NCBI RefSeq assembly: GCF_900105065.1 | Contig: NZ_LT629749.1 | Location: forward strand, 248,001-312,000 | Direction: 5' to 3' | Source of the DNA: Friedmanniella luteola | GTDB taxonomy: Bacteria > Actinomycetota > Actinomycetes > Propionibacteriales > Propionibacteriaceae | Length of the DNA: 64,000 nt | In this document: positions 27,977 to 36,358 of the stretch, piece after piece | Numbering within the stretch: the stretch's first letter is position 1 | Layout: each line of letters starts with the position of its first letter | Notes under the pieces: model-generated | What the model was told of the DNA's origin: nothing | Databases searched by the model: none | The model's input: only the letters and a program-made list of their open reading frames with translations | Made by a program: the position numbers and the translations under genes

Positions 27977-28350
27977 GTGTCCCGGTGCCCGGGGCCGCCG
28001 GCCAGCGGGGCAGCGCCTCGATCCTGGTCGCCGGCGTGCTGGGGGTCGTCGTCGTGCTCGTCGGCGTCGCCCTGCTGGTCGCCGGCTACGCGATGGCCCA
28101 GCACCGCGTGCGGGCGGCCGCCGACCTGGCCGCGGTCAGCGGAGCCGCGGCCTTCGCCGGAGGTCGCGACGCCTGCGCGCAGGCCCGGCGGACCGCCGGG
28201 GCCAACGGCGCTTCGCTGCTGACCTGCAGCACCGTGGGGGACCCGGTCGAGTACGTGGTGAGCGTGCGGGTCGCACTGGGCGTGGGCACCCGTGTGCCGG
28301 GACTGCCGACGCGCGTCGTCAGCGAGGCGCACGCGGGGTCGGCGCCGTGA
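27973..28350 (+). CDS. TadE/TadG-like secreted membrane protein
   Basis: 125-residue protein with a short N-terminal tail, a membrane helix (about 14-38) and an external domain containing AAADLAAVSGAAAFAGG, the hallmark of the Rv3654c-type 'TadE-like' family found at the end of actinobacterial pilus operons. Two Cys (near residues 67 and 84) could form a disulfide outside the cell. The GTG overlaps the TadE stop, so it is the last gene of the coupled pilus operon. The next gene is convergent after 11 bp. Confidence 0.78.
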   Translation: MSVPVPGAAGQRGSASILVAGVLGVVVVLVGVALLVAGYAMAQHRVRAAADLAAVSGAAAFAGGRDACAQARRTAGANGASLLTCSTVGDPVEYVVSVRVALGVGTRVPGLPTRVVSEAHAGSAP

Positions 28351-28361
28351 GGGGGCGTCGG

Positions 28362-28616
28362 CTAGGGGTGCTGCTCCGCCGCGTCGGCGGGGCCCGTGGG
28401 GTCGGCCGGTTCGGCGGCGTCCGCGGGGAGCTCGGCGTCCGTCGGCTCCGGGTCGGGGGCCGGGCGGCGGACGGTGATCTTGGCGACCCCGGCCTCGAGG
28501 TCGATGCCGAACGGCGAGCCGCCGCCGGGCGTGGGCTTGGAGACGAGCATCTTCTGGCGGTCCTTCTCTTCTCGGAGGTGTCGGAGCCCCGGCGGGAAGA
28601 TCTCGCCGAAGCTCAT
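28362..28616 (-). CDS. Small conserved actinobacterial protein, acidic C-terminus
   Basis: 84-residue soluble protein. The N-terminal half (FPPGLRHLREEKDRQKM..., then GIDLEAGVAKITVRRP) resembles a short actinobacterial family of unknown function, possibly DUF6191. The C-terminal half is Pro/Glu/Asp/Ala low-complexity. The ATG at 28616 overlaps the stop of the upstream membrane protein gene (ATGA), so the two are coupled. No functional residue can be pointed to. Confidence 0.65.
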   Translation of the reverse strand: MSFGEIFPPGLRHLREEKDRQKMLVSKPTPGGGSPFGIDLEAGVAKITVRRPAPDPEPTDAELPADAAEPADPTGPADAAEQHP

Positions 28617-28972
28617 CGGGATGACGGGTCGAGGGTGGCCTCGTCGGCCCCGGCCGGCTGTGCCTGCCGCTCACCGGAGGACCCCGCGGCCGCGGTACCG
28701 GTGGAGGTGGCGCCGGGGGTGGTGACGGCCGAGGAGCGCAGGGCCTTGATGCGGCGGCGCCGGGCCTGGCCCCGGCGCAGGCCGAGCAGCACGAGGGCCA
28801 CGGCGAGGCCCAGCACCGCCATGGCGGCGGCGCCGGCCAGGAACACGCCGGTGCTCGTCACAGGGACGGTGGCCCCGAGGACGGCGAGGTCGTACGACGC
28901 CGGTCCGCCCAGCAGCACGGCGGCCGCGAGCACCAGCACCAGCACCACGAGCACGACACCGAGGGCGACCAT
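28613..28972 (-). CDS. Two-helix membrane protein of unknown function
   Basis: 119-residue protein with two membrane helices (about 3-24 and 41-66), a basic stretch RRGQARRRRIKALR just after the second helix, and a Ser/Thr/Gly-rich cytosolic tail. I do not recognise a family. It is coupled to the small acidic-tailed gene downstream. It ends the minus-strand group that begins with the helicase, from which it is separated by 37 bp. Confidence 0.6.
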   Translation of the reverse strand: MVALGVVLVVLVLVLAAAVLLGGPASYDLAVLGATVPVTSTGVFLAGAAAMAVLGLAVALVLLGLRRGQARRRRIKALRSSAVTTPGATSTGTAAAGSSGERQAQPAGADEATLDPSSR

Positions 28973-29009
28973 CCAGCCAGTATGGCCGGGCGCGGCGGCG
29001 GGCGCCGGG

Positions 29010-31358
29010 CTACGCGCCGGGCCGCAGCAGCCGGAGCAGGTCGGCGGCGAGCGGCTTGTCCAGCCCCCGCTGCGCGTCGGTGCAGTCGGCGGCGACCACG
29101 CAGGCCGGGCAGCCGGCGTCGCAGCGGCACGCCTCGACGCGCGCCAGGGCCGCCGCCAGCCAGGCCGGCCCCGCGTCGAAGGCCTGCTCGGTGAAGCCGG
29201 CCCCGGCGGGCTGCTGGTCGTAGAAGCTGACGGTGAGCAGGCCGGTCGCGACGTCGGCGGCGCTCGAGTAGCCGCGGACGTCCCAGCGGTCGCAGGGCGC
29301 GTGCATCGGCAGCAGGGCCAGGGCGAGGTGCTCCAGCCCGTGGGCGCCCGCTCCCAGCCGCGCGAGCGGGACGGACTCCGCCACCGCGTCCAGCGGCAGG
29401 CTCAGCCAGGTCCCGCTGGTCACCAGCCGGCGCTCCGGCAGGTCCAGCGGGGTCGAGTCCCAGACGGTGCCGAGCACCTCGTCCCGCCGCAGGTACCCGG
29501 TGACCTGGCTGGTGACCGCGATCTGGCCGCGGTGCAGGTGCCCGCGTCCGAGGGTGCGCCGGTCGTGCTCGGCGAGGACCTCGACGGCGGTGCTGGTCTG
29601 CGGCTGGGTCAGGTAGCCGGGCCGGGCCGCCCGGACCAGGGCCTCGAGACCCTCGTGGTCCAGCTCCTCGGTCAGGAAGGTCTCGCCCCCGTGCAGGTAG
29701 ACGGCGCCCGGGTGCACGGCCAGGTCGGCCGCGACCGGGTCGACGTGCCCGAGCACCCGGCCGGTGTCCACCTCGATGATCTCCACCTGGTCCGCCCGCG
29801 AGCCGCGCAGGTCGATGGTGTCGCAGGCCCGTTCGGGCCGCGTCCAGTACCAGCCGTCCCGGCGCCGGCGCAGCGCCCCGCCCGCGGCCAACCGCTCGGC
29901 GAGGGCCTCGGTGTGCGGCCCGAACCAGGCCGCGTCCTCGGCCGTGAGCGGCAGCTCCTGGGCGGCGGCCGCCAGCTGCGGCCCCAGCAGGTAGGGGTTG
30001 CCGGGGTGCAGCACCGTCGGCTCGACGGGCTCGTCGAGCAGCGCGGACGGGTGCTCGGTGAGGTAGGCGTCGAGAGGGTGGGCGCGGGTCACCAGCGTGA
30101 CCCGGGCGGGCCGGCCCCGCCGTCCGGCGCGACCGGCCTGCTGCCAGAACGCCGAGCGGGTGCCCGGGAACCCCGCCATCACCACGGCGTCCATCCCGGC
30201 GATGTCCACCCCCAGCTCCAGGGCGTTGGTGGCGGCGACACCCGCCAGCCGGCCGTCCTGCAGCGCCTGCTCCAGCTTGCGCCGGTCCGCGGCGAGGTAG
30301 CCCCCGCGGTAGGCCGCGACCCGGGGGGCGGGGGAGGGCTCGCCGTCGACGGCCGGCCGAGCCCACGCGTCGAGCTGCTGCTGGGCCCGCCGGGCCACCA
30401 CCTCGGCGCCGCGTCGGGACGGGACGAAGGCGATGGTCTGGGCGCCGGCCTGCACCGAGCGGGCCAGCAGGGCGGCCGTGTCGTCCTCGGTCGAGGAGAG
30501 CGGCTCCCGGAGCACCACCTCGACCGGTCCGCGGGACGAGCAGTCCTCGTCGACCGTGGTGACGGCCGCGCGCGGCACCCCGAGGAGCTCCGCCGCGGTC
30601 CGCCCGGGGTCGCCGGCGGTGGCCGAGGCGACGACGAACACCGGGTCGGCCCCGTACGCGGCGGCCAGCCGCCGGAGCCGGCGGAGGACCAGCCCCACCT
30701 GCGAGCCGAAGACCCCGCGGTAGCGGTGCGCCTCGTCGACGACGACGAAGCGGAGGGAGGAGAGGAACCCGGCCCAGCGGGCGTGGCCGGGGAGCAGCGA
30801 GAAGTGCAGCAGGTCGGGGTTGGTCAGCAGGTAGACCGCCTGCTCGCGCGCCCACGCCCGCGCGTCGGGCCCCGTGTCGCCGTCGACGGTGGCGATCGGC
30901 CAGCCGCTGAGGCCGAGCTCGGTGCAGGCGCGCAGCTGGTCGTGGGCGAGCGCCTTGGTGGGCGCGAGGTACAGAGCGGTGTGCGGACGACCGCTGACCC
31001 GCCACGCGGCGGTGCCCGTCGGCTCGGGCCGCAGCGGCCCGGCGGGGGGACGACCGGTCAGCGTCGCGGCGAGCACGGGCATCAGGTAGCCCAGCGTCTT
31101 GCCCGAGGCGGTGCCGGTCGACAGGGCGACGTGGCGGCCCTGCCAGGCGGCCTCGGCCGCCCGGACCTGGTGCTGCCAGGGCTGGTCGACGCCGGTCCGG
31201 CCGAAGGCGTCCCGGAGCTCCGCGGGGAGCCAGGCAGGCCACGGCGCGTGCGTCCCGGTCCGGGCCGGCAGCGCCCGGACGTGCCGGACGCCGTCCTCCT
31301 CCTCGTCCGTCTGGGCCGGCGCGGCGAGATCGCGCGCCGCCCCCGTCCCCGTGCTCAT
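29010..31358 (-). CDS. DEAD/DEAH-box helicase with DUF1998 zinc domain (MrfA/YprA-like)
   Basis: 782-residue superfamily 2 helicase. Motif I is TGTASGKT (about residues 80-87), motif II DEAH (VVVDEAHRYRG) and motif VI QQAGRAGRRG. The C-terminal DUF1998 region ends with a four-Cys cluster (CRCDAGCPACVVAADC). This matches Bacillus MrfA, a 3'-5' helicase needed for excision of mitomycin C damage, and the mycobacterial Rv3649 family. The ATG at 31358 is preferred to an earlier in-frame start with poor context. A DNA-repair role is inferred from homology only. Confidence 0.88.
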   Translation of the reverse strand: MSTGTGAARDLAAPAQTDEEEDGVRHVRALPARTGTHAPWPAWLPAELRDAFGRTGVDQPWQHQVRAAEAAWQGRHVALSTGTASGKTLGYLMPVLAATLTGRPPAGPLRPEPTGTAAWRVSGRPHTALYLAPTKALAHDQLRACTELGLSGWPIATVDGDTGPDARAWAREQAVYLLTNPDLLHFSLLPGHARWAGFLSSLRFVVVDEAHRYRGVFGSQVGLVLRRLRRLAAAYGADPVFVVASATAGDPGRTAAELLGVPRAAVTTVDEDCSSRGPVEVVLREPLSSTEDDTAALLARSVQAGAQTIAFVPSRRGAEVVARRAQQQLDAWARPAVDGEPSPAPRVAAYRGGYLAADRRKLEQALQDGRLAGVAATNALELGVDIAGMDAVVMAGFPGTRSAFWQQAGRAGRRGRPARVTLVTRAHPLDAYLTEHPSALLDEPVEPTVLHPGNPYLLGPQLAAAAQELPLTAEDAAWFGPHTEALAERLAAGGALRRRRDGWYWTRPERACDTIDLRGSRADQVEIIEVDTGRVLGHVDPVAADLAVHPGAVYLHGGETFLTEELDHEGLEALVRAARPGYLTQPQTSTAVEVLAEHDRRTLGRGHLHRGQIAVTSQVTGYLRRDEVLGTVWDSTPLDLPERRLVTSGTWLSLPLDAVAESVPLARLGAGAHGLEHLALALLPMHAPCDRWDVRGYSSAADVATGLLTVSFYDQQPAGAGFTEQAFDAGPAWLAAALARVEACRCDAGCPACVVAADCTDAQRGLDKPLAADLLRLLRPGA

Positions 31359-31440
31359 CCGGCCAGCCTGGCACGTCCGGGTGCTGGGACGCGCCCGCAC
31401 CGCCACGCGGGACCTGGAGCGGACCAGTAGGGCATGTGGT

Positions 31441-31446
31441 TAGACT
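31441..31446 (+). promoter_or_regulatory. Putative -10 element for hppA
   Basis: TAGACT, 57 nt before the hppA ATG, in the gap between the divergent helicase and hppA genes. The predicted leader carries AGGAGG (31491-31496) with a 7-nt spacing to the ATG at 31504. No good -35. Confidence 0.4.
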
Positions 31447-31503
31447 GCGCCCGGCTGATCCGAGGCCTTTGTTTCGCGTTCACATGGTCGAGGAGGACTT
31501 TGT

Positions 31504-33894
31504 ATGCCCGTACTTCCAGTTCCTTTGGAAGTCACCGCCATCCCGGTTTCGGGAGGCAATCTGACCCTCGTCGCCATCGTCGGCGTGATTGCCGCGCTGG
31601 CTCTGGTGATGGCCGTGATCTTCCGCCGCGAGGTCCTCGCCGCGGACGACGGCACCGACCGCATGCGTGAGATCGCGCTCGGGGTGCAGGAGGGGGCCAG
31701 TGCGTTCCTGGGCCGTCAGTTCCGCACCTTGTCGGTCTTCGCCATCGCGGCCTTCTTCCTGCTCCTCGCGCTCCCCGCCCGGGGCAGCGACGAGTTCGCC
31801 GAGTGGACCCTGAGGATCTTCCGTTCCATCGCCTTCCTGGCGGGCGCGGTGTTCTCGGCCCTCATCGGCTACCTGGGCATGTCGCTCGCCGTCCGCGCGA
31901 ACGTCCGGGTGGCCTCCGCCGCCCGCAGCGCGGGCCGCGACGTGGCCATGAAGATCGCCTTCCGGACCGGCGCCCACGTCGGCATGCTGACGGTCGGCCT
32001 GGGCCTGCTCGGCGCCTCGCTCGTCGTCTTCTCGTTCCGCAGCGACGCCCCGGTCATCCTCGAGGGCTTCGGCTTCGGCGCCGCCATGCTGGCCATGTTC
32101 ATGCGGGTCGGCGGCGGCATCTTCACCAAGGCCGCCGACGTCGGCGCCGACCTGGTCGGCAAGGTCGAGCAGGGCATCCCCGAGGACGACCCCCGCAACG
32201 CCGCGACCATCGCGGACAACGTGGGCGACAACGTCGGTGACTGCGCCGGCATGGCCGCCGACCTCTTCGAGTCCTACGCCGTCACCCTGGTCGCCTCGCT
32301 GATCCTCGGCAAGGCCGCCTTCGGCGAGGCCGGGCTGGTCTTCCCGCTGATCGTCCCGGCGATCGGCGTGGTCACCGCGCTCATCGGCATCTACCTCACC
32401 AAGCCGCGCACGGGGGAGAACGGCCTCAAGACCATCAACCGGTCGTTCTACCTCTCCGCCGGCATCTCGGCGGTGCTCTGCGCGATCGCCTCGTTCGCCT
32501 ACCTGCCGTCCTCCTTCGCGGGCCTCGGCGTGCCGGGTGCGCAGGAGTTCACGGGCCCGGTCGACGACCCGCGCGTGGTCGCCATCGGCGCCGTCGTCAT
32601 CGGCATCGTGCTGGCCGTCGTCATCCTGGCGCTGACCGGGTACTACACCGGCACCGAGGACCGCCCGGTCAAGGACATCGGCCGGACGTCCCTCACGGGT
32701 GCGGCCACCGTCGTGCTGGCGGGCATCTCGGTCGGCCTCGAGTCGGCCGTCTACACCGCCCTCGTCATCGCCGCGGCCGTCTACGGCGCGTTCCTGCTCG
32801 GCGGCTCGGGCGTCGTGGCGCTGTTCGCCATCGCCCTGGCCGGCTGCGGCCTGCTGACCACCGTCGGCGTCATCGTCGCCATGGACACCTTCGGGCCCGT
32901 CTCCGACAACGCCCAGGGCATCGCCGAGATGTCGGGCGACGTCGACGGCGAGGGCGCGCAGATCCTCACCGAGCTCGACGCCGTCGGCAACACCACCAAG
33001 GCGATCACCAAGGGGATCGCGATCTCCACGGCCGTGCTGGCCGCGACCGCGCTGTTCGGCTCCTACACCGACGCCATCCGCGACGTGCTGGCGGACCGGT
33101 ACGCCGACTTCGCCGCCGAGGCGGTCGTCTTCGCCCCGCAGACCCTCGTCGGCCTGATCCTCGGCGCGGCGGTGGTCTTCCTGTTCTCGGGCCTGGCCAT
33201 CACCGCGGTCGGCCGCGCCGCCGGCGCCGTCGTCTACGAGGTGCGCCGTCAGTTCCGGGAGATCCCCGGCATCATGGAGGGCACGGGCAAGCCGGAGTAC
33301 GGCAAGGTCGTCGACATCGTCACCAAGGACTCGCTGCGCGAGCTCGCGACGCCCGGCCTGCTGGCGATCTTCGCCCCGATCGCCGTCGGCTTCGGTCTCG
33401 GCGCCCCGGCCCTGGCCGGGTACCTGGGCGGGGCCATCGCCTCCGGCACCCTGATGGCGGTCTTCCTCGCCAACTCCGGCGGCGCCTGGGACAACGCCAA
33501 GAAGCTCGTCGAGGACGGCAACCACGGCGGCAAGGGCTCACCGGCCCACGAGGCCACCGTCATCGGTGACACCGTCGGCGACCCGTTCAAGGACACCGCC
33601 GGCCCGGCCATCAACCCGCTGATCAAGGTGATGAACCTGGTCGCGGTGCTGATCGCGCCGGCCGTGGTGGCCATGTCGCCCTTCAGCGAGACCCCGAGCG
33701 CCTGGCGGTTCGCCATCGCGCTGGCCGCGCTGGCCATCATCGTCGCCGCGGTCGTGGTCAGCAGCCGTCGCGGCATGGCGATGGCCGAGTCCCCGGACGC
33801 CCCGGCCGGTCCCAGCGGGCCTGCCGGGACCCTCGGCCAGCACGGGGCCGGGGACGACCTCACGGTCCAGCCCCGCACCGAGCACACCGCCTGA
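31504..33894 (+). CDS. hppA: Membrane H+-translocating pyrophosphatase, K+-insensitive type
   Basis: 796-residue integral membrane pyrophosphatase that uses PPi hydrolysis to pump protons. The active-site signature DVGADLVGKVE is present (about residues 217-227), as is DNVGDNVGDCAGMAADLFE. The selectivity motif reads GNTTKAITKG: Lys and Thr at the positions that separate K+-independent (Lys/Thr) from K+-dependent (Ala/Gly) enzymes. It has about 16 membrane helices and a disordered tail after residue 760. AGGAGG precedes the ATG, and a perfect 18-bp terminator follows at 33931. Confidence 0.94.
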   Translation: MPVLPVPLEVTAIPVSGGNLTLVAIVGVIAALALVMAVIFRREVLAADDGTDRMREIALGVQEGASAFLGRQFRTLSVFAIAAFFLLLALPARGSDEFAEWTLRIFRSIAFLAGAVFSALIGYLGMSLAVRANVRVASAARSAGRDVAMKIAFRTGAHVGMLTVGLGLLGASLVVFSFRSDAPVILEGFGFGAAMLAMFMRVGGGIFTKAADVGADLVGKVEQGIPEDDPRNAATIADNVGDNVGDCAGMAADLFESYAVTLVASLILGKAAFGEAGLVFPLIVPAIGVVTALIGIYLTKPRTGENGLKTINRSFYLSAGISAVLCAIASFAYLPSSFAGLGVPGAQEFTGPVDDPRVVAIGAVVIGIVLAVVILALTGYYTGTEDRPVKDIGRTSLTGAATVVLAGISVGLESAVYTALVIAAAVYGAFLLGGSGVVALFAIALAGCGLLTTVGVIVAMDTFGPVSDNAQGIAEMSGDVDGEGAQILTELDAVGNTTKAITKGIAISTAVLAATALFGSYTDAIRDVLADRYADFAAEAVVFAPQTLVGLILGAAVVFLFSGLAITAVGRAAGAVVYEVRRQFREIPGIMEGTGKPEYGKVVDIVTKDSLRELATPGLLAIFAPIAVGFGLGAPALAGYLGGAIASGTLMAVFLANSGGAWDNAKKLVEDGNHGGKGSPAHEATVIGDTVGDPFKDTAGPAINPLIKVMNLVAVLIAPAVVAMSPFSETPSAWRFAIALAALAIIVAAVVVSSRRGMAMAESPDAPAGPSGPAGTLGQHGAGDDLTVQPRTEHTA

Positions 33895-33930
33895 CGAGTC
33901 GGCGGCCTCCGCCGTCCACAGGTCCACCCT

Positions 33931-33970
33931 CCACCGGCCCCGAACCGCGTCTGCGGTTCGGGGCCGGTGG
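33931..33970 (+). terminator. Strong hairpin terminator after hppA
   Basis: Perfect 18-bp stem with a 4-nt loop (33931-33948 pairs with 33953-33970), 36 nt after the hppA stop. It ends 13 nt before the next ATG, so it overlaps the promoter of the CPBP gene. Confidence 0.75.
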
Positions 33971-33983
33971 CACACTGGCTCCG

Positions 33984-35261
33984 ATGAGCGACCAGCACGG
34001 TGACGCCGGCCCCGCCCAGCCCGACCCCTCCGCCGCCCCCGGCCCCCAGCGCGCGCCGCTCCCGTACGCGGGCCCGCCGGACCCCGGCGGCCAGCACCCC
34101 CCGCAGGCCCACCAGGCCCAGCCGCCGTACCCGGCTCAGCCCTTCCCCGGTCAGCCGTACCCGGGTCAGCAGCCGTACCCGGTCCACCTCCACGGCGCTC
34201 AACCCCCCGGCTACCCGCCGCCGGGCCACCCGCCTCCCGGCTACGGCCCGGCCGTTCCCTGGGGGCCGCCGCCCCGCCCGCCCGCGCTCCCGCTGGAGGC
34301 CGTCCGGTACTCCCAGCTGCTCCGCGGGCCCCGGCACCGCTGGTGGAAGCCGCTGCTGACCGCCCTGCTGGCCGGCGCGATCGCCCTCGGGCTGAGCGTC
34401 GTCACCGTCATCCCGCCGCTCGTCGTCGGCCTGGTCACGGGCGTGCCCGACCTGGCCGGGTACGTCCTGCGGAGCCTGACCGAGCTCGACGCCCTGGGAC
34501 CGGTGGGCTTCGTCGGGATCAACCTGTCGCTGGTCATCCTCATCCCCACCGTCATGTTCTCCATCTGGGCCGTGCACGGCGTCCGACCCCGGTTCAGCAG
34601 CTCGGTGACCGGTGGGATCCGCTGGGGCTGGATGCGGCGCTGCCTGCTCGTCGTCGTCCCGATCTGGGTGCTCTACGTGGGCATCACCCTGCTCGTCGAC
34701 CAGCCGAGCGGACCCCGGCCGGGGCACTGGGTCCTCCTGCTGGTGGTCGTCGTGGTCATGACGCCGTTCCAGGCCGCCGGCGAGGAGTACTTCTTCCGCG
34801 GCTGGATCATGCAGGTGGTCGGCTCGTGGTTCCGCCGCCCCGTCGTCGGGCTCGTGGTGACCACCACCCTCTCCACCGTGGCCTTCTGCGCGGCCCACGG
34901 CAGCCCGGACCCCTGGATCCTCGGCAGCATCGGGTGCCTGGCCGTCGCGGGCTGCCTGGCCACCTGGCGCACCGGCGGGCTCGAGGCGGCCATCGCGATG
35001 CACGCCGTCAACAACGTCCTGGCCTTCTCCAGCGTCATCGTCTTCGGCGGCTGGGACAACGTCTTCATCGGCGCGGACAGCAAGGGCACCTTCCTGCAGT
35101 TCGTGCTGCTGGTGGTGGTGCACGGGCTCGCGCTGGCGCTGATCTGGCGCCAGGCCGGCAAGCTCGGCCTGCCGTACCTGACCCGCCCCGCCGCGCCGGC
35201 GCCGCCCGCCCTCCCCGTCGCGGCCTGGCCGCCGGTCCCGGTCGGCCCCCTGCCCCGCTGA
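33984..35261 (+). CDS. CPBP-family intramembrane metalloprotease-like protein
   Basis: 425-residue protein with a long Pro/Gln/Tyr-rich N-terminal region (1-95) followed by about eight membrane helices. The CPBP (Abi/Rce1-like) motifs are intact: GEEYFFRGW (motif 1), a second-motif His in AAHGSPDPW, and HAVNN (motif 3), which coordinate the metal in Rce1. Bacterial members are implicated in processing membrane proteins or in self-immunity; the substrate here is unknown. CACACT-N7-ATG may be a leaderless promoter. The only neighbour on this side is the convergent MpaB-like gene. Confidence 0.85.
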   Translation: MSDQHGDAGPAQPDPSAAPGPQRAPLPYAGPPDPGGQHPPQAHQAQPPYPAQPFPGQPYPGQQPYPVHLHGAQPPGYPPPGHPPPGYGPAVPWGPPPRPPALPLEAVRYSQLLRGPRHRWWKPLLTALLAGAIALGLSVVTVIPPLVVGLVTGVPDLAGYVLRSLTELDALGPVGFVGINLSLVILIPTVMFSIWAVHGVRPRFSSSVTGGIRWGWMRRCLLVVVPIWVLYVGITLLVDQPSGPRPGHWVLLLVVVVVMTPFQAAGEEYFFRGWIMQVVGSWFRRPVVGLVVTTTLSTVAFCAAHGSPDPWILGSIGCLAVAGCLATWRTGGLEAAIAMHAVNNVLAFSSVIVFGGWDNVFIGADSKGTFLQFVLLVVVHGLALALIWRQAGKLGLPYLTRPAAPAPPALPVAAWPPVPVGPLPR

Positions 35262-35369
35262 GCCGGTCCCGGACCCGGCGGCAGCACGCCCGAGCTGGCG
35301 GCGTCCGCGGTCGTGACGCGCTCGACGGGCGTCGGTGCCCTGGTGGTGCTGGGGGTCGGCGTCGCCCGG

Positions 35370-36281
35370 TCAGCCGGCGGCGGCCGGCTGGGGCCGCTGC
35401 GGCAGGCCGGTGGTGTCGCTGAGCGCCCAGCGCAGCGTGACCACCGCCGAGCGGGCCAGCGGTCGGACGAGCAGCCGGTCGGTCGCCGGCAGGGTCGGCA
35501 GCCGCAGCGTGCTGCGCACCCAGGGCGGCAGCGTGGCGACGGCACCGGCCGCCAGCACGCCGAACCCCAGCCGGGCCGGCCCGGTGAGCGGCGGGTCCCG
35601 GAGCAGCAGGGTGGCGACGTCCCGGGCGGCGGGAGTGCTCCGCAGCTCGGGGCGGTAGGACGCCAGCAGCGCGAGGATCTCCTCCCACGTCTGCGGAGGG
35701 TCGACGACCCCCAGGCGCCCGGCCACCTCGCCGGACTGGGCGACGTACGCGTCGACCTCGGCGTCGGTCAGCCGCCGGTGGCCGAAGGCCTGGAAGGTGG
35801 CGACGAAGCTGTCCACCTGGGCGGCGTGCACCCAGCCCAGCAGGTGCGGGTCGCTGGCCGCGTAGGGCCGGCCGGCGGGCGTCGTCCCGGTCACCCGCTT
35901 GTGGATGGCCTGCACGATGCGGATGATCCGCTCGGCGTCCTCGACGGTGCCGTAGGTGGTGGTGGCCAGGTAGCGGCTGGTGTTCTGCAGCCGGCCCCAG
36001 GGGTCGCCGCGGAAGCCCGAGTGCTCGCTGACGCCCTGCATGGCCACCGGGTGCAGCGACTGCAGCAGCAGGGCGCGGATGCCGCCGATGAACATCGACG
36101 TGTCGGCGTGCACCTGCCAGATCACGTCGCTCTCGCTGAACCAGCGCTCGCCCTCGGTGAACCAGATCCGCTCGTGGCTCTCGTCGAACTCGGCGCCGCC
36201 GACCCGGTCCCGCAGCATCCGGGCCAGGCCGGCCCGCTGGCGCCCGATCAGCGGTCGGGGGTCCAGCGGCAGGGGAGACAT
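35370..36281 (-). CDS. Oxygenase MpaB/DUF2236-family protein
   Basis: 303-residue protein of the DUF2236 family, which includes latex-clearing protein and the fungal oxygenase MpaB'. Family positions visible are the early GGIRALLLQSLHP, HSGFRGDPWGRL and the segment YAASDPHLLGWVHAAQVDSF, whose Asp/His residues relate to the haem or metal site of characterised members. The substrate is unknown; aliphatic C=C cleavage is known only for a few relatives. The ATG at 36281 is supported by TACGAT 7 nt upstream, a leaderless arrangement that overlaps the divergent prpE-like promoter. Confidence 0.82.
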   Translation of the reverse strand: MSPLPLDPRPLIGRQRAGLARMLRDRVGGAEFDESHERIWFTEGERWFSESDVIWQVHADTSMFIGGIRALLLQSLHPVAMQGVSEHSGFRGDPWGRLQNTSRYLATTTYGTVEDAERIIRIVQAIHKRVTGTTPAGRPYAASDPHLLGWVHAAQVDSFVATFQAFGHRRLTDAEVDAYVAQSGEVAGRLGVVDPPQTWEEILALLASYRPELRSTPAARDVATLLLRDPPLTGPARLGFGVLAAGAVATLPPWVRSTLRLPTLPATDRLLVRPLARSAVVTLRWALSDTTGLPQRPQPAAAG

Positions 36282-36288
36282 CACGCGG

Positions 36289-36298
36289 ATCGTACGCT
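36289..36298. promoter_or_regulatory. Overlapping divergent -10 elements
   Basis: On the minus strand, 36294-36289 reads TACGAT, 7 nt before the MpaB-like ATG. On the plus strand, 36293-36298 reads TACGCT, the likely -10 for the synthetase gene at 36359. The two hexamers share the bases at 36293-36294, so polymerase cannot use both at once. Confidence 0.5.
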
Positions 36299-36358
36299 GG
36301 GCCCACAAGCGCCCGGCGCGGTCCGCCGGCCGGCGCGACCCCGACGAGGAGGCCGCCG

